From: Novosphingobium sp. JCM 18896
GTDB taxonomy: Bacteria; Pseudomonadota; Alphaproteobacteria; Sphingomonadales; Sphingomonadaceae
Direction: 5' to 3'
Assembly (NCBI RefSeq): GCF_025938095.1
Contig: NZ_JAPCZF010000001.1
Location: 930,001-994,000, forward strand
DNA length: 64,000 nt
In this document: one piece after another, positions 17,042-25,468 of the stretch
Layout: each line of letters begins with the position of its first letter
Numbering within the stretch: position 1 is the first letter of the stretch
The notes under the pieces: generated by a model
Told to the model about the DNA's origin: nothing
Database searches by the model: none
What the model saw: the letters and a program-made list of their open reading frames with translations, nothing else
Program-made: the position numbers and the translations under genes

Positions 17042-18697
17042 TCAGCTCAGCTCCGCCGCTGCGATCTCCTTCGCGCGCAGGCGTAGCACATCCTTCTTCA
17101 CCTTGCCCGAGGGGACGCGCGGCAGGTCGTCGACCAGGACGACGTGCTCGGGGAACTTCTGCCGGGCCAAGCCCGCTCGGTCGAGGAAGCGACGGATCTC
17201 GGCAAGGTCGATCGTCTGCCCGGCGCGCGGGATGATGAAGGCGCAGCCTTTCTCGCCCGTCACCGCGCTCGGCATCGCGACGATCGCAACCTCTGCCACG
17301 GCAGGGTGCTCGGCCAGCAGGTCCTCGACCTCCTTGGGGCTGATGTTCTCGCCCGAGCGGATGATGATGTCCTTCTTGCGCCCAGTGATGACGATGTAAC
17401 GTTCCTCGGCGATGCGGCCGAGATCACCCATGCGGAAGAAACCGTCGTCGAGGAAGGCGCCCTCGTTGTCCGAGGGGTGCAGATAGCCGACGAAAAGGCC
17501 CGGGCCGCACGCCAAGATCTCGCCTTCCTCGCCATCGGGCAGCGGCGCGTCGGTCACGGCATCGACGATGCGCATCTCGACCGGGGCGACGATCTCGCCG
17601 TCGGTCTCGGCGCCGAGCCGGGCCTGGGCGCGGTCGCGGATGCCGAGCGTCGCGGTCAGCATCTCGGTCGAGCCGTAGCAGCGGAAGAACAGGCAGTCGG
17701 GGAAGGCCGAGCTGGCGCGGCGGATCAGGTCGGGCGATACCGTGGTGCCACCGCAGAAGAACAGCCGCAGCGACGCCAGCGCCTCGGGCCGGTCCTGGGC
17801 CACGTCGAGCATCTGCTGGAGGAACGGCGTCGCGCCGCCGGTGACGGTGCAGCCGTTACGCGCGATGCAGTCGATGCCGTCCTCGGCCGCCCACACGTCG
17901 ATCAGCACCGAGGCGTTGCCGAACAGCCAGGGCATGTCGAAAGCCCAGAGCGCGCCGGTGATGTGCGTGACGGGCGAGGGCATGAACACGACGTCGGCGG
18001 GGCCGATGCCCCAGGCCTCGCCCATGGTCCTTGCGCGATGACCGTAGGAATAGTGCGTGTGCAGCACGCCCTTGGGCCGACCGGTGGTGCCCGAGGTGTA
18101 CATGACGATCAGCACAGCCGCCGGATCGACCACGGGCAGGCTGTCCGGATCGACGGGATCGCCGGCGAGGGCCTGCTCCCAGGTCAGGTCCCCGGCATCG
18201 CGCACGACGACCACGTCGCGCAGCGCGGGCAGCGAGGGGCGCAGCGCCTCGACCGCGCCATGGTGGTCGTACTTACGGAAGGTCCCCGGCACGAAGATCA
18301 GCTTCGCGCCACAGTCGGCGAGGATATAGGCGAGCTCGCTCTCGCGGTAGATCGGCGGGATCGGGTTGACGATCAGCCCGCAGATCCGCGCGGCGAGTGC
18401 GATCACCGCGGTCTCGGTCCAGTTGGGCAACTGGAACGAGACGACGTCGCCGGGCTCGAGCCCCTTGGACTGGAAAAAGCCCGCAAGCCGCAACGCCTGA
18501 TCCCAGGCCTCGGCGCGGGTGCTCCGGCGCTCTCCCTCGATCAGCAGGATGTGATCGGGATCGGCGGCCACCGCCGCGCGTGCGACATCGGCAAGCGTTT
18601 CGTTCCGCCAGTCGCCGGCATCGCGCCAGGCTTGCGCCTGCTCGTCCGACCAGCGCGTCTGGAGCCCGCTCGGGTCGGTCCGCATCGTCCAGGTCAT
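17042..18697 (-). CDS. AMP-dependent acyl-CoA synthetase (cyclohexanecarboxylate-CoA ligase-like)
   Basis: A 551-residue adenylate-forming enzyme. The P-loop-like MYTSGTTGRPKGVLHTH (about 185-201), the YGSTEM motif, GDLGRIAEE with ITGRKKD, and the C-terminal catalytic Lys in PSGKVKK are all present. It couples ATP hydrolysis to formation of an acyl-CoA in the cytoplasm. Similarity in layout is to AliA-type ligases for cyclic or branched acids. ATG 18697 follows TGAGGA, 7 bases after the Gfo/Idh stop; a longer frame upstream runs into that gene. It is the last gene of a four-gene operon with an ACAD pair, so it likely activates the same carboxylic acid. Confidence 0.92.
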   Translation of the reverse strand: MTWTMRTDPSGLQTRWSDEQAQAWRDAGDWRNETLADVARAAVAADPDHILLIEGERRSTRAEAWDQALRLAGFFQSKGLEPGDVVSFQLPNWTETAVIALAARICGLIVNPIPPIYRESELAYILADCGAKLIFVPGTFRKYDHHGAVEALRPSLPALRDVVVVRDAGDLTWEQALAGDPVDPDSLPVVDPAAVLIVMYTSGTTGRPKGVLHTHYSYGHRARTMGEAWGIGPADVVFMPSPVTHITGALWAFDMPWLFGNASVLIDVWAAEDGIDCIARNGCTVTGGATPFLQQMLDVAQDRPEALASLRLFFCGGTTVSPDLIRRASSAFPDCLFFRCYGSTEMLTATLGIRDRAQARLGAETDGEIVAPVEMRIVDAVTDAPLPDGEEGEILACGPGLFVGYLHPSDNEGAFLDDGFFRMGDLGRIAEERYIVITGRKKDIIIRSGENISPKEVEDLLAEHPAVAEVAIVAMPSAVTGEKGCAFIIPRAGQTIDLAEIRRFLDRAGLARQKFPEHVVLVDDLPRVPSGKVKKDVLRLRAKEIAAAELS

Positions 18698-18704
18698 GCC
18701 GTCC

Positions 18705-19775
18705 TCACTCTCCGTCGGCGAGGGCGATCGTGCGCCCTTCTGCCGAAGCCATGTCGATCGCATCGAGCAGCCGCGTCAAGCGTAGCGCGACGTCGAAATC
18801 GGGCACGGTGCGCGTGCCCTCGCGGATGTCCCGCGCGAAATCCGCATGGAGCTGGCCGACGTTGATCGCCGCGCCTTCGAGCCCCGCCAGGCTGGAGGCG
18901 GGCTGAGGCTCGGCATCCGCCGACGTCGTCACGGTCAGTGCGCCGCACTGGTAGCCGCCCGGATGCTGCCCGCGGATCTCGAGCGTACCCTCGCTGCCGC
19001 GTAGTTCGAAGCGCAGCGGCAGGTGCTCGCCCGCGGTGATCTCGACGCTGGAGACGCAGCCGCTGGCGTGGCGTCCGTGGATCAGCATGTGATTGGCACA
19101 GGTCCGCGCGACCTCCTCGCCGGTCCCGGCGATCGTGACCCGGTCGCGCAGGATCGAATTGCGCGCCGTGACTTCGGCATAGGCACCGACCACGGCCTCG
19201 ACCATCGCAAGCGTGTGCCCGCCGGCAATCGTCGCCAGGGTCGCGCCATTGCGGCGGTCCTGGAGGTAGGCGTAGTGCGGGGGCGCCACCGCACCCCAAC
19301 CAGCGGTCGACGAGACCACGCGCAGGCTCAGCGGCCGACCGATCGCGCCCTCGCGCACCAGCTTGGCGGCATGGCGCACGGCCAGCGCATTGGCGCCCTG
19401 TAGACCGATCGCGACATGGGTTCCCGCCTGGCGTGCTGCCGCGGCCAGTTCCTCGGCCTCCGCCAGATCGCGCGCCAGCGGCCATTCGCAGTAGACATGC
19501 TTGCCGGCTTCGAGCGCGGCCAGGACGATCGCGCGGTGCTCGGGCACCTTGACCGTCACCGCAACGACATCGACCGCGGGATCGCGGGCCATCTCGCAGG
19601 AATCGGCATAGGCCTGGTCCGCGCCGAAGGTCTCGGCGGCAAGGTCGGCGATCTCCTGCGTGCGCGCCGAAACCGCGGCGATCGCGATCTCGGGCAGGGC
19701 CGCCAGCGCGGGGAAGTGCGCATCACGCGCCCATCCGCGCTCGGCATTGGCGCCAGCGAAGCCGAAACGCAGCAT
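18705..19775 (-). CDS. Gfo/Idh/MocA-type oxidoreductase
   Basis: A 356-residue oxidoreductase. The N-terminal Rossmann fold is MLRFGFAGANAERGW (slightly degenerate GxGxxG), and HVYCEWPLARDLAEAEE matches the EKP segment of the family, with Trp in place of Lys (EWP for EKP). The C-terminal half is the alpha/beta dimer domain. Family members oxidise sugars, inositols or related hydroxyls with NAD(P). Replacement of the EKP Lys could change catalysis. ATG 19775 overlaps the ACAD stop by 1 base (TGATG). Its presence inside an acyl-CoA operon is unusual and hints at a polar or sugar-like part in the substrate. Confidence 0.85.
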   Translation of the reverse strand: MLRFGFAGANAERGWARDAHFPALAALPEIAIAAVSARTQEIADLAAETFGADQAYADSCEMARDPAVDVVAVTVKVPEHRAIVLAALEAGKHVYCEWPLARDLAEAEELAAAARQAGTHVAIGLQGANALAVRHAAKLVREGAIGRPLSLRVVSSTAGWGAVAPPHYAYLQDRRNGATLATIAGGHTLAMVEAVVGAYAEVTARNSILRDRVTIAGTGEEVARTCANHMLIHGRHASGCVSSVEITAGEHLPLRFELRGSEGTLEIRGQHPGGYQCGALTVTTSADAEPQPASSLAGLEGAAINVGQLHADFARDIREGTRTVPDFDVALRLTRLLDAIDMASAEGRTIALADGE

Positions 19776-20953
19776 CAGCGTGCCTTGGGCAGGCCGAGCA
19801 CGCGGTCGGCGGTGATCTCGCGCTGGATCTCGTTGGTCCCGCCCGAGATCGAGAAGACCCAGGACCACAGATAGTCGTAGGTCCAGGGATAGGCGATGCG
19901 ATCGCCGTCGAATTCGAGGAAGGACCAGCCCAGGATCTCGCCGACGACTTCGCTCAAAGCCTTGTGCGTGGTCGTGACCATCAGCTTCATCATCGAGCCC
20001 TTGGGTCCGGGCTCGCCGGTGCGGTCGGTCTCGGCGATATCGGCCAGGGTCATCGCGCGGATGGCGATGCAGTCGGCCTTGATCGCGGCCAGACGCTGGG
20101 CGATGCCGTCGTCCCCGATCGCCAGGCGGCCGTCCTCGAGCCGGGTCTTGCCGGCCAGGTCGATCGCGCGATTGACCCTTTCGTAGAGCTCGAGCTGATC
20201 GCCGATGAAGCCGAGGCCGCGTTCGAACGAGAGCGTCGCAAGCGCGGTCGACCAGCCCTTGCCGACCTCGCCGACGACATTCGCCAGCGGAATCCGCACC
20301 TCGTCGTAGAACACCATCGAGACGTGATCGTCCTGCAGCATGGTGCGGATCGGCTTGATGTCGATGCCGGGCGTCTTCATGTCGCAGATCACCCAGGTGA
20401 GCCCCTTGTGGCGCTCGCTCGCGGGATCGGTGCGGATCAGCAGTTCCTGATAATCGCCATATTGCGCGTCGGTGGTCCACATCTTGGCACCGTTGACGAC
20501 GATGTGGTCACCCTCGATGCGCCCACGGGTCTTGATCGAGGCGAGGTCCGAGCCGGCATTGGGCTCGGAGAAGCCCTGGCACCACAAGGACTCGCCCGAA
20601 AGGATGCGCGGCAGGTGGAACGCCTTCTGCTCGGGCGTGCCGCGCGCGATCAGCGTCGGCCCGGCGTGCATCAGCGCGACATAGGTCGTGTTGATATGGT
20701 GCGGCGCGTGGGCGCGCGCCAGTTCCTCGTACCAGATCACCTGACGCAGGCCGGACAGGCCGAGGCCGCCGTATTCCTGCGGCCAGGCGACGCCGGCCCA
20801 GCCATGGTCGTGGAGCTTGCGCTGCCAGTCGCGATCGAACTGCGCGCCGGCCTGGCCATGCGCAGGGCGGCGCGTCTGCGGCACGTTGGCCTTCAGCCAT
20901 TCGCGGGCGCGGGCGCGGAAATCGCGATCGGCTTCGGTGTAGTGGAGGTCCAT
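19775..20953 (-). CDS. Acyl-CoA dehydrogenase, larger subunit of second pair
   Basis: A 392-residue ACAD with WCQGFSEPNAGSDLAS (flavin contacts, about 115-130) and IVVNGAKMWTT. The C-terminal loop is SISGGTNEIQ, lacking the YEGT Glu. The helix-G region LSFERGLGF keeps a Glu-Arg that could be the catalytic base, as in isovaleryl-CoA dehydrogenase. The preceding ACAD gene ends 1 base before this start, so the two products very likely assemble as a heterotetramer like the steroid side-chain enzymes FadE26-FadE27 or ChsE1-ChsE2. The two chains should dehydrogenate one bulky acyl-CoA together. Confidence 0.92.
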   Translation of the reverse strand: MDLHYTEADRDFRARAREWLKANVPQTRRPAHGQAGAQFDRDWQRKLHDHGWAGVAWPQEYGGLGLSGLRQVIWYEELARAHAPHHINTTYVALMHAGPTLIARGTPEQKAFHLPRILSGESLWCQGFSEPNAGSDLASIKTRGRIEGDHIVVNGAKMWTTDAQYGDYQELLIRTDPASERHKGLTWVICDMKTPGIDIKPIRTMLQDDHVSMVFYDEVRIPLANVVGEVGKGWSTALATLSFERGLGFIGDQLELYERVNRAIDLAGKTRLEDGRLAIGDDGIAQRLAAIKADCIAIRAMTLADIAETDRTGEPGPKGSMMKLMVTTTHKALSEVVGEILGWSFLEFDGDRIAYPWTYDYLWSWVFSISGGTNEIQREITADRVLGLPKAR

Positions 20954-20954
20954 G

Positions 20955-21914
20955 TCAGTCCTCCAGTCCGGCGTGGAGCACGCGGCCGAGCAGCGCGCGC
21001 TTGGCGCCGAACAGCCGCGACAGCACCAGCGCATGCTTGAGCAGCAGATGCGCGTCGTGTTCCTCGGTGACGCCGATGCCGCCGTGGAGCTGGATCGTCG
21101 TGTCGGTCGCGGCGAGCGCGGCGCTGTTGGCGAGATGCTTGGCGACGTCGAGATGGGTAGCGGCGTCGGCGCGGCCTTCCTTGGTCGCGGCGGCGGCGTA
21201 CCAGAGCTGCGCGCGCGCCGCTTCGATCCGCACGGCCACGTCGGCACAGGGATGGCGCACGGCCTGCCACGAACCGATCTTGCGACCGAAGGTCTCGCGG
21301 ATTTTGGCATAGTCGACGATCAGGTCGAGCGCTGCCTCGGCCACGCCCAGCAGCATCGCCGCCGTGCCGAGCTCGCCGAGCTGCCAGATGTGGTCGCCGG
21401 CGAGCCGCTCGACGGGATCGGGCAAGGCACTCACGACGGCGAGCGAATTGGCCGGATCGAGCGCCGGCCGCGATGTCGTAGTAGCATCGGCCAGCGGATA
21501 GAGCAGGGCCTCGTCGGGCGTGACGAGGAGCGCCAGGGCGCTGTCGGCCGCGCCGAGCAGGCGCCAGGCCTCACCATCGGCAACGAGCAGCGCGACGCCG
21601 CGCGCACCCGAGACGATGTCGGCATCGCCGGTCAGATTGGCGGCGAGGCACTGTGCCAGCAGGTCGACCGGGCCACACTGCCGTCCCGCCTCGCGGAAGA
21701 ACAGCGCATGCTCGACCGCCGAGAGGCCGCTGCCGCCACCGCTCTCGGGCACGGCCAGCGCGAACCAGCCCATTTCAGCGAAGCGCTGGCGCGCGGCCTG
21801 GCCGAGATCCGCCGAGCCGGGCGTGTGCAGACGTGCGATCGGCAGGGCCTGAGCGACAAAGGCGGCAGCCGCCTCGGCGATCTCGACCTCGTGTCCGTCA
21901 GGCGCGAGATACAT
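20955..21914 (-). CDS. Acyl-CoA dehydrogenase, smaller subunit of second pair
   Basis: A short ACAD of 319 residues; single-chain ACADs usually have 380 or more. It keeps the C-terminal helical domain (KIRETFGRKIGSWQAVRH and TTIQLHGGIGVTEEHDAH) but has a reduced middle domain and no catalytic YEGT or helix-G Glu-Arg pair that I can see. This is typical of the accessory subunit in alpha2beta2 ACADs. It is the first gene of the operon, with a GGGGGACG ribosome site before ATG 21914. It probably supplies the FAD-binding half-site and substrate pocket for its partner. Confidence 0.9.
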   Translation of the reverse strand: MYLAPDGHEVEIAEAAAAFVAQALPIARLHTPGSADLGQAARQRFAEMGWFALAVPESGGGSGLSAVEHALFFREAGRQCGPVDLLAQCLAANLTGDADIVSGARGVALLVADGEAWRLLGAADSALALLVTPDEALLYPLADATTTSRPALDPANSLAVVSALPDPVERLAGDHIWQLGELGTAAMLLGVAEAALDLIVDYAKIRETFGRKIGSWQAVRHPCADVAVRIEAARAQLWYAAAATKEGRADAATHLDVAKHLANSAALAATDTTIQLHGGIGVTEEHDAHLLLKHALVLSRLFGAKRALLGRVLHAGLED

Positions 21915-22076
21915 TCATCGTCCCCCGCATCCCGAACCCCAATTCATCATCGTGAAAATGATCCACATGTCATGCATTAATCCCGAAACCCCTCCTAAGG
22001 CGGCGGGAAATAATTGCAACAGGCGACGGTTATTTTATCCCGATCGGATCGGCGGGACGATGAAATGCCGCAGCGC
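21915..22076 (-). promoter_or_regulatory. Upstream region of the second ACAD operon with the shared motif
   Basis: This 162-base gap has AT-rich parts and no reading frame. It contains attgcaacaggcg at 22013-22025, identical over 13 bases to the copy at 7312-7324 before the other ACAD pair. The motif is about 100 bases upstream of the ATG at 21914. It is a good candidate operator for both ACAD operons. Core promoter boxes were not assigned. Confidence 0.4.
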
Positions 22077-22955
22077 TCAGCCCGCGAAAGGCACTTCGGG
22101 AAGCCCGGGTTCACCGGGTTCGAGCGCGAAGACCGCGCCATTGGCGACGGTCGGCGGCGTGACCGGCGGCATCGCCATCTGCGTCGAGGTGACGAACAGC
22201 GTCGCGCGGTCGGGTCCGCCGAAAGCCGGCTTGGTCGGATTCGAGAAGGGGAGGGGCACGGTCCGGTCGAGCGTGCCGTCGGGGCGATAGCGCCGCAGCG
22301 CACCGGCCGCGACATTGGCCATCCAGTATCCCCCCGCCGAATCGACCGTGGCGCCGTCGGCGAAACCCTCGCCGTCGCCGAGCAGGACGAAAGGCCGACG
22401 GTTCGACAGGTTACCCGTCGCGGGATCGAGGTCGAACGCCTCGACCTGGCGTGTCGGCGAAGTGACCGCGTACATTGTCCGCCCGTCGGGCGAGAAGGCG
22501 AGGCCGTTGGCGACGTGCACGCCGGTGATCACCGGCACGAGCCTGTCGCCATCGAGCCGGCAATAGGCAGCATCGGCCGAGACCCGCTCGGCGATGAACC
22601 GGGTGTCGTAACCGCCGATCCAGAAGCGCCCCTGGCGATCGCAGGCGCATTCATGAAGATGGACATGCGACGGGAAGGGCGAGGGCACGCGGAAGGCAAG
22701 ATCATCGCTCGCCGGGTCGAAATCGTAGAGCCCGTCGGCCAGCGCCACCAGCAGCCCGCCGTCGGCCTTGAACACGAAGCCGCCGATCCGCCGCGGCATC
22801 GGCCAGACGCGGTGCTCGTTCGATTCGGGGTGCCAGCGGTGCAGTTCGGGCTCGTGCTCGCAGTTGATCCACCACAGTGCCTGTTCGGCCTCGGACCAGG
22901 CGGGCGTCTCGCCGAGGTGGTTGTTGGCGTCGAAGGCGGTGCGGACTTCGGTCAT
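22077..22955 (-). CDS. SMP-30/gluconolactonase family protein
   Basis: A 292-residue six-bladed propeller of the SMP-30/gluconolactonase/LRE family. The start NNHLGETPAWSE carries the metal-binding Glu, NGLAFSPDGRTMY and DGATVDSAGGYW give the conserved Asn and Asp metal ligands. These calcium or zinc enzymes open lactones. There is no signal peptide, so it is cytoplasmic. Its ATG overlaps the stop of the TIM-barrel gene by 4 bases. A lactonase fits a pathway with a Baeyer-Villiger enzyme, but a sugar-lactone role beside the Gfo/Idh and TIM-barrel proteins is equally possible. Confidence 0.9.
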   Translation of the reverse strand: MTEVRTAFDANNHLGETPAWSEAEQALWWINCEHEPELHRWHPESNEHRVWPMPRRIGGFVFKADGGLLVALADGLYDFDPASDDLAFRVPSPFPSHVHLHECACDRQGRFWIGGYDTRFIAERVSADAAYCRLDGDRLVPVITGVHVANGLAFSPDGRTMYAVTSPTRQVEAFDLDPATGNLSNRRPFVLLGDGEGFADGATVDSAGGYWMANVAAGALRRYRPDGTLDRTVPLPFSNPTKPAFGGPDRATLFVTSTQMAMPPVTPPTVANGAVFALEPGEPGLPEVPFAG

Positions 22956-23752
22956 CGGGCGGTCTCCAGGAACTGGCCGACATGCTCGGCGGCGCGGCGC
23001 AAGCCGGCTTCGACACCCTCGGCGGCAAGACGCGGGCCGATCACCTCGAGATCGTACCATCCGGTGAAACCGCTGCGCGAGATCGCCGGTATCAGCCGGT
23101 CGAGCGGTACGGCGCCGTCGCCGGGCACCGCGCGACAGGGCAGGCCGCGGTCGCCGTAGACGTAGTCGGCGACCTGGACGAGCGCCACGTCCGCGCCGGC
23201 TTCGGCGATCACCGCCTCGATGTCGGCATCGGTCCAGCAGGCAAAGAGGTCGATCATCACCGCGATGCCCGCACCGCGCGCCAGCGCGAGGGTATCGGCC
23301 AGACGGTGTGCGATCGAAACGTCGGCATAGAGGTGCGAGGTCGGCTCGATACCGAGCCGTAGCCCCGCCGCCCTCGCGGCTTCTGCGCAAGGCGCCATCG
23401 CGTCGGCAAAGCGCGCGGCGGCGGTGGGCCAGTTCAGGTCGCCGCGACCGCCTGTGGTCATGATCACCGTCGCAGCGCCGACATCCCGCGCTATGCCGAT
23501 GGTGCGGAGCAGGCGTTCGCGCGCGGCGTCGGTCTCGGCCGGGGTGGCATAGCCGAAGGCACGATGGGTCAGCGTCGCGACGGCGAGCCCGGCCTCGCGA
23601 AAGGCCCGCGCGCTCTCGGCCACGCCGAAGGCGAGCACCTGGTCGAGTTCGGGGCTGATCCCGCCCGCACCGATCCGCGCGATCCGTTCCACCTGTTCGC
23701 CGAGCGGCGCGGGCGGCAGGCACAGCGTGTTGATCGAGATCGCCGGATGCAT
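22952..23752 (-). CDS. Sugar phosphate isomerase/epimerase-like TIM barrel
   Basis: A 266-residue AP endonuclease family 2 type TIM barrel (xylose isomerase-like). Recognisable segments are the strand IEPTSHLYADVSIAH (Glu metal ligand), VMIDLFACW and GWYDLEVIGPRL near the C-terminus with the last Glu ligand. Family members isomerise or epimerise sugars, cleave dehydroshikimate or act on inositol products, using divalent metal. It is translationally coupled to the downstream lactonase gene and follows a small NTF2-like gene. The three may form one unit handling a polar intermediate. The substrate cannot be deduced. Confidence 0.85.
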   Translation of the reverse strand: MHPAISINTLCLPPAPLGEQVERIARIGAGGISPELDQVLAFGVAESARAFREAGLAVATLTHRAFGYATPAETDAARERLLRTIGIARDVGAATVIMTTGGRGDLNWPTAAARFADAMAPCAEAARAAGLRLGIEPTSHLYADVSIAHRLADTLALARGAGIAVMIDLFACWTDADIEAVIAEAGADVALVQVADYVYGDRGLPCRAVPGDGAVPLDRLIPAISRSGFTGWYDLEVIGPRLAAEGVEAGLRRAAEHVGQFLETAR

Positions 23753-23758
23753 GCGTGG

Positions 23759-24136
23759 TCAGCCCGCGAGCGGGGTCGATTGGAAGGCGACGAGGCGCCA
23801 GTCGCCGGCCTTCGCCCAGACCGTCGTCACGCGATTGTTGAGCCGCTTGTCGACACCCTCGACGCGCACGTCGGTGGTCATCCGGCCCGTGAGCAGCGCT
23901 GCATCGGGCGCGAGCGCGGTCACCTGCGCCTCGTCCCAGGCGATGCCGACATAGACGATCCGCCCCGCCGCCATCTTGGCGAGATAGGCCGCCCGATCGT
24001 CGACCGCGCCGGTGGCATGGGCGAAGTGCAGCCGTGGATCGAGCAGATCGGCCAGCGCCGCATTGTCGTTCGCCAGCATGGCATCGCAGCGACACTTCTC
24101 TGCCGCCAACACCGCCGTGGTCAGATCTTCGTTCAA
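23759..24136 (-). CDS. NTF2/SnoaL-like protein
   Basis: A protein of about 125 residues with the cone-shaped NTF2 fold pattern: two N-terminal helices (AVLAAEKCRCDAMLAND), ALADLLDPRLHFAHATG, and a beta-rich C-terminus ending in WRLVAFQSTPLAG. The HFAH segment resembles DUF4440-type proteins. The TTG at 24136 has a strong AGAGGAG site at 6 bases and gives the normal family length. An ATG at 24172 with a weaker GAGG would add 12 residues. Such proteins are isomerases, dehydratases, or ligand-binding helpers. It lies 6 bases before the TIM-barrel gene and heads that operon. Confidence 0.78.
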   Translation of the reverse strand: MNEDLTTAVLAAEKCRCDAMLANDNAALADLLDPRLHFAHATGAVDDRAAYLAKMAAGRIVYVGIAWDEAQVTALAPDAALLTGRMTTDVRVEGVDKRLNNRVTTVWAKAGDWRLVAFQSTPLAG

Positions 24137-24273
24137 GCTCGGCTCCTCTGCCGGGGTCGTCCTGCGGCCCATCGAATCGTCGCCTCAGCAGGTATCGAGA
24201 TTATAAGATTGCATAAAGCCTATTCCATTTTTTGGATGCGAGAGGCAAAGGCGGAGACGAGGGAGGGATCGGC

Positions 24274-24678
24274 ATGAGCGACCAGGGTTCCGTGATAGAC
24301 CGCATGTTCGCCGCGCTGGCCGCGGGCAAGGTCGAGGCCGCGCTCGCCTGCCTCTCCGACGATGCGAAGATATGGCACGGTTTCGATTGCCTGGCGCACG
24401 ACAAAGCCGCGATGCGCGCGCAATACCGGGGGCTGGTCGATGGCTTCCCGGCGCGCGATTTCGTCGACGTGCGCCGCCAGGCCACGCCCACGGGTTTCGT
24501 CCAGCAGCATGTAATGACCGCGACCACGCCGTCGGGCCAGCGCAAGGCCTGGCCGGCCTGCATCGTCGTACGCATAGAAAACGGGCTGATCACAAGGCTC
24601 GACGAATACATCGACCGCGCCGGCGCGTTCGAGCCGCCGGCCACCGGTGCGCTCGTAACGCCCGGACTAGACGACTGA
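24274..24678 (+). CDS. SnoaL-like/NTF2 family protein
   Basis: A 134-residue NTF2-fold protein: helix start VIDRMFAALAAGKVEAALACL, DDAKIWHGFDC with a pocket-lining His, and a C-terminal strand set (GFVQQHVMTATTPSGQ, VVRIENGLITRLDEYID). The pattern RIENGLITRLDEYID is typical of SnoaL polyketide cyclase-like and steroid delta-isomerase-like proteins. It may catalyse a ring isomerisation, epoxide hydrolysis or dehydration. ATG 24274 has AGGGAGGG in front. It is divergent from the NTF2-like gene at 24136 and the first of a plus-strand unit with an SDR and a cyclase-family gene. Confidence 0.85.
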   Translation: MSDQGSVIDRMFAALAAGKVEAALACLSDDAKIWHGFDCLAHDKAAMRAQYRGLVDGFPARDFVDVRRQATPTGFVQQHVMTATTPSGQRKAWPACIVVRIENGLITRLDEYIDRAGAFEPPATGALVTPGLDD

Positions 24679-24694
24679 TAGGGAGAGGAATGCC

Positions 24695-25468
24695 ATGATG
24701 CGGTTCGAAGGCAAGGTCGCGATCGTCACCGGTGGCGCGCGCGGCATCGGCGCGGCGATCGTCGCGCGGCTCGTGGCGGAGGGCGCAAAGGTGCTCGTCG
24801 CCGATCTCGATCCGCCGGCCAAGCAGAGCGAAAGCATCGTCTATCGCCGTACCGACGCGACCCAGGCCGCCGAGGTCGAGGCCGCCGTCGCCGCGGTGAT
24901 CGAGCGCTGGGGCCGGCTCGATGTGCTGGTCAACAATGCCGGCATCGGCGCGCTCGCCGAGACACCCGACATGAGCGAGGATGCCTGGGACAAGGTCTTC
25001 GCGATCAACACCAAGGCGGTGTTCCTGTTCTGCAAGGCGGCGATCCCGGTGATGCGCGGCCAGGGTGGCGGCGCGATCGTCAACGTGGCCTCGATCTCGG
25101 GCCTCGTCGGCGACTATGCGATGGGCGCCTACAACGCCTCGAAGGGCGCAGTGGTGAACTACACGCGCTCGCTCGCGCTCGACTGCGGGCGCGACCATAT
25201 TCGCGTCAACGCGCTGTGCCCGGGACTGATCGAGACCGAGATGGCCGCCGCCGCGATCGCCGATCCGATCGACCGCGCCTTCTGGTTCGATCGCATCGCG
25301 CTCGGCCGCTCGGGCCGGCCCGACGAGATGGCGGCCGTCGCCGCCTTCCTCGCTTCGGACGACGCCTCCTACATGACCGGCGCGATCGTCGCGGCCGACG
25401 GCGGCATGACGGCGCACACCGGCCAGCCCAACGCGCCCGACCGTATCCGCCAGCGAAAGCTGCGCTGA
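24695..25468 (+). CDS. SDR family oxidoreductase
   Basis: A 257-residue classical SDR: TGGARGIG near residue 11, NNAG near 87, Ser in VASISG, and YNASK for Tyr and Lys. The C-terminus SYMTGAIVAADGGMTAH is normal. It should act as an NAD(P)-dependent alcohol dehydrogenase or ketone reductase on a pathway intermediate. GGGAGAGGA precedes the two adjacent ATG codons (24695 and 24698); the first is listed. Its stop overlaps the next ATG by one base, so it is co-translated with the cyclase-family protein. Substrate unknown. Confidence 0.93.
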   Translation: MMRFEGKVAIVTGGARGIGAAIVARLVAEGAKVLVADLDPPAKQSESIVYRRTDATQAAEVEAAVAAVIERWGRLDVLVNNAGIGALAETPDMSEDAWDKVFAINTKAVFLFCKAAIPVMRGQGGGAIVNVASISGLVGDYAMGAYNASKGAVVNYTRSLALDCGRDHIRVNALCPGLIETEMAAAAIADPIDRAFWFDRIALGRSGRPDEMAAVAAFLASDDASYMTGAIVAADGGMTAHTGQPNAPDRIRQRKLR

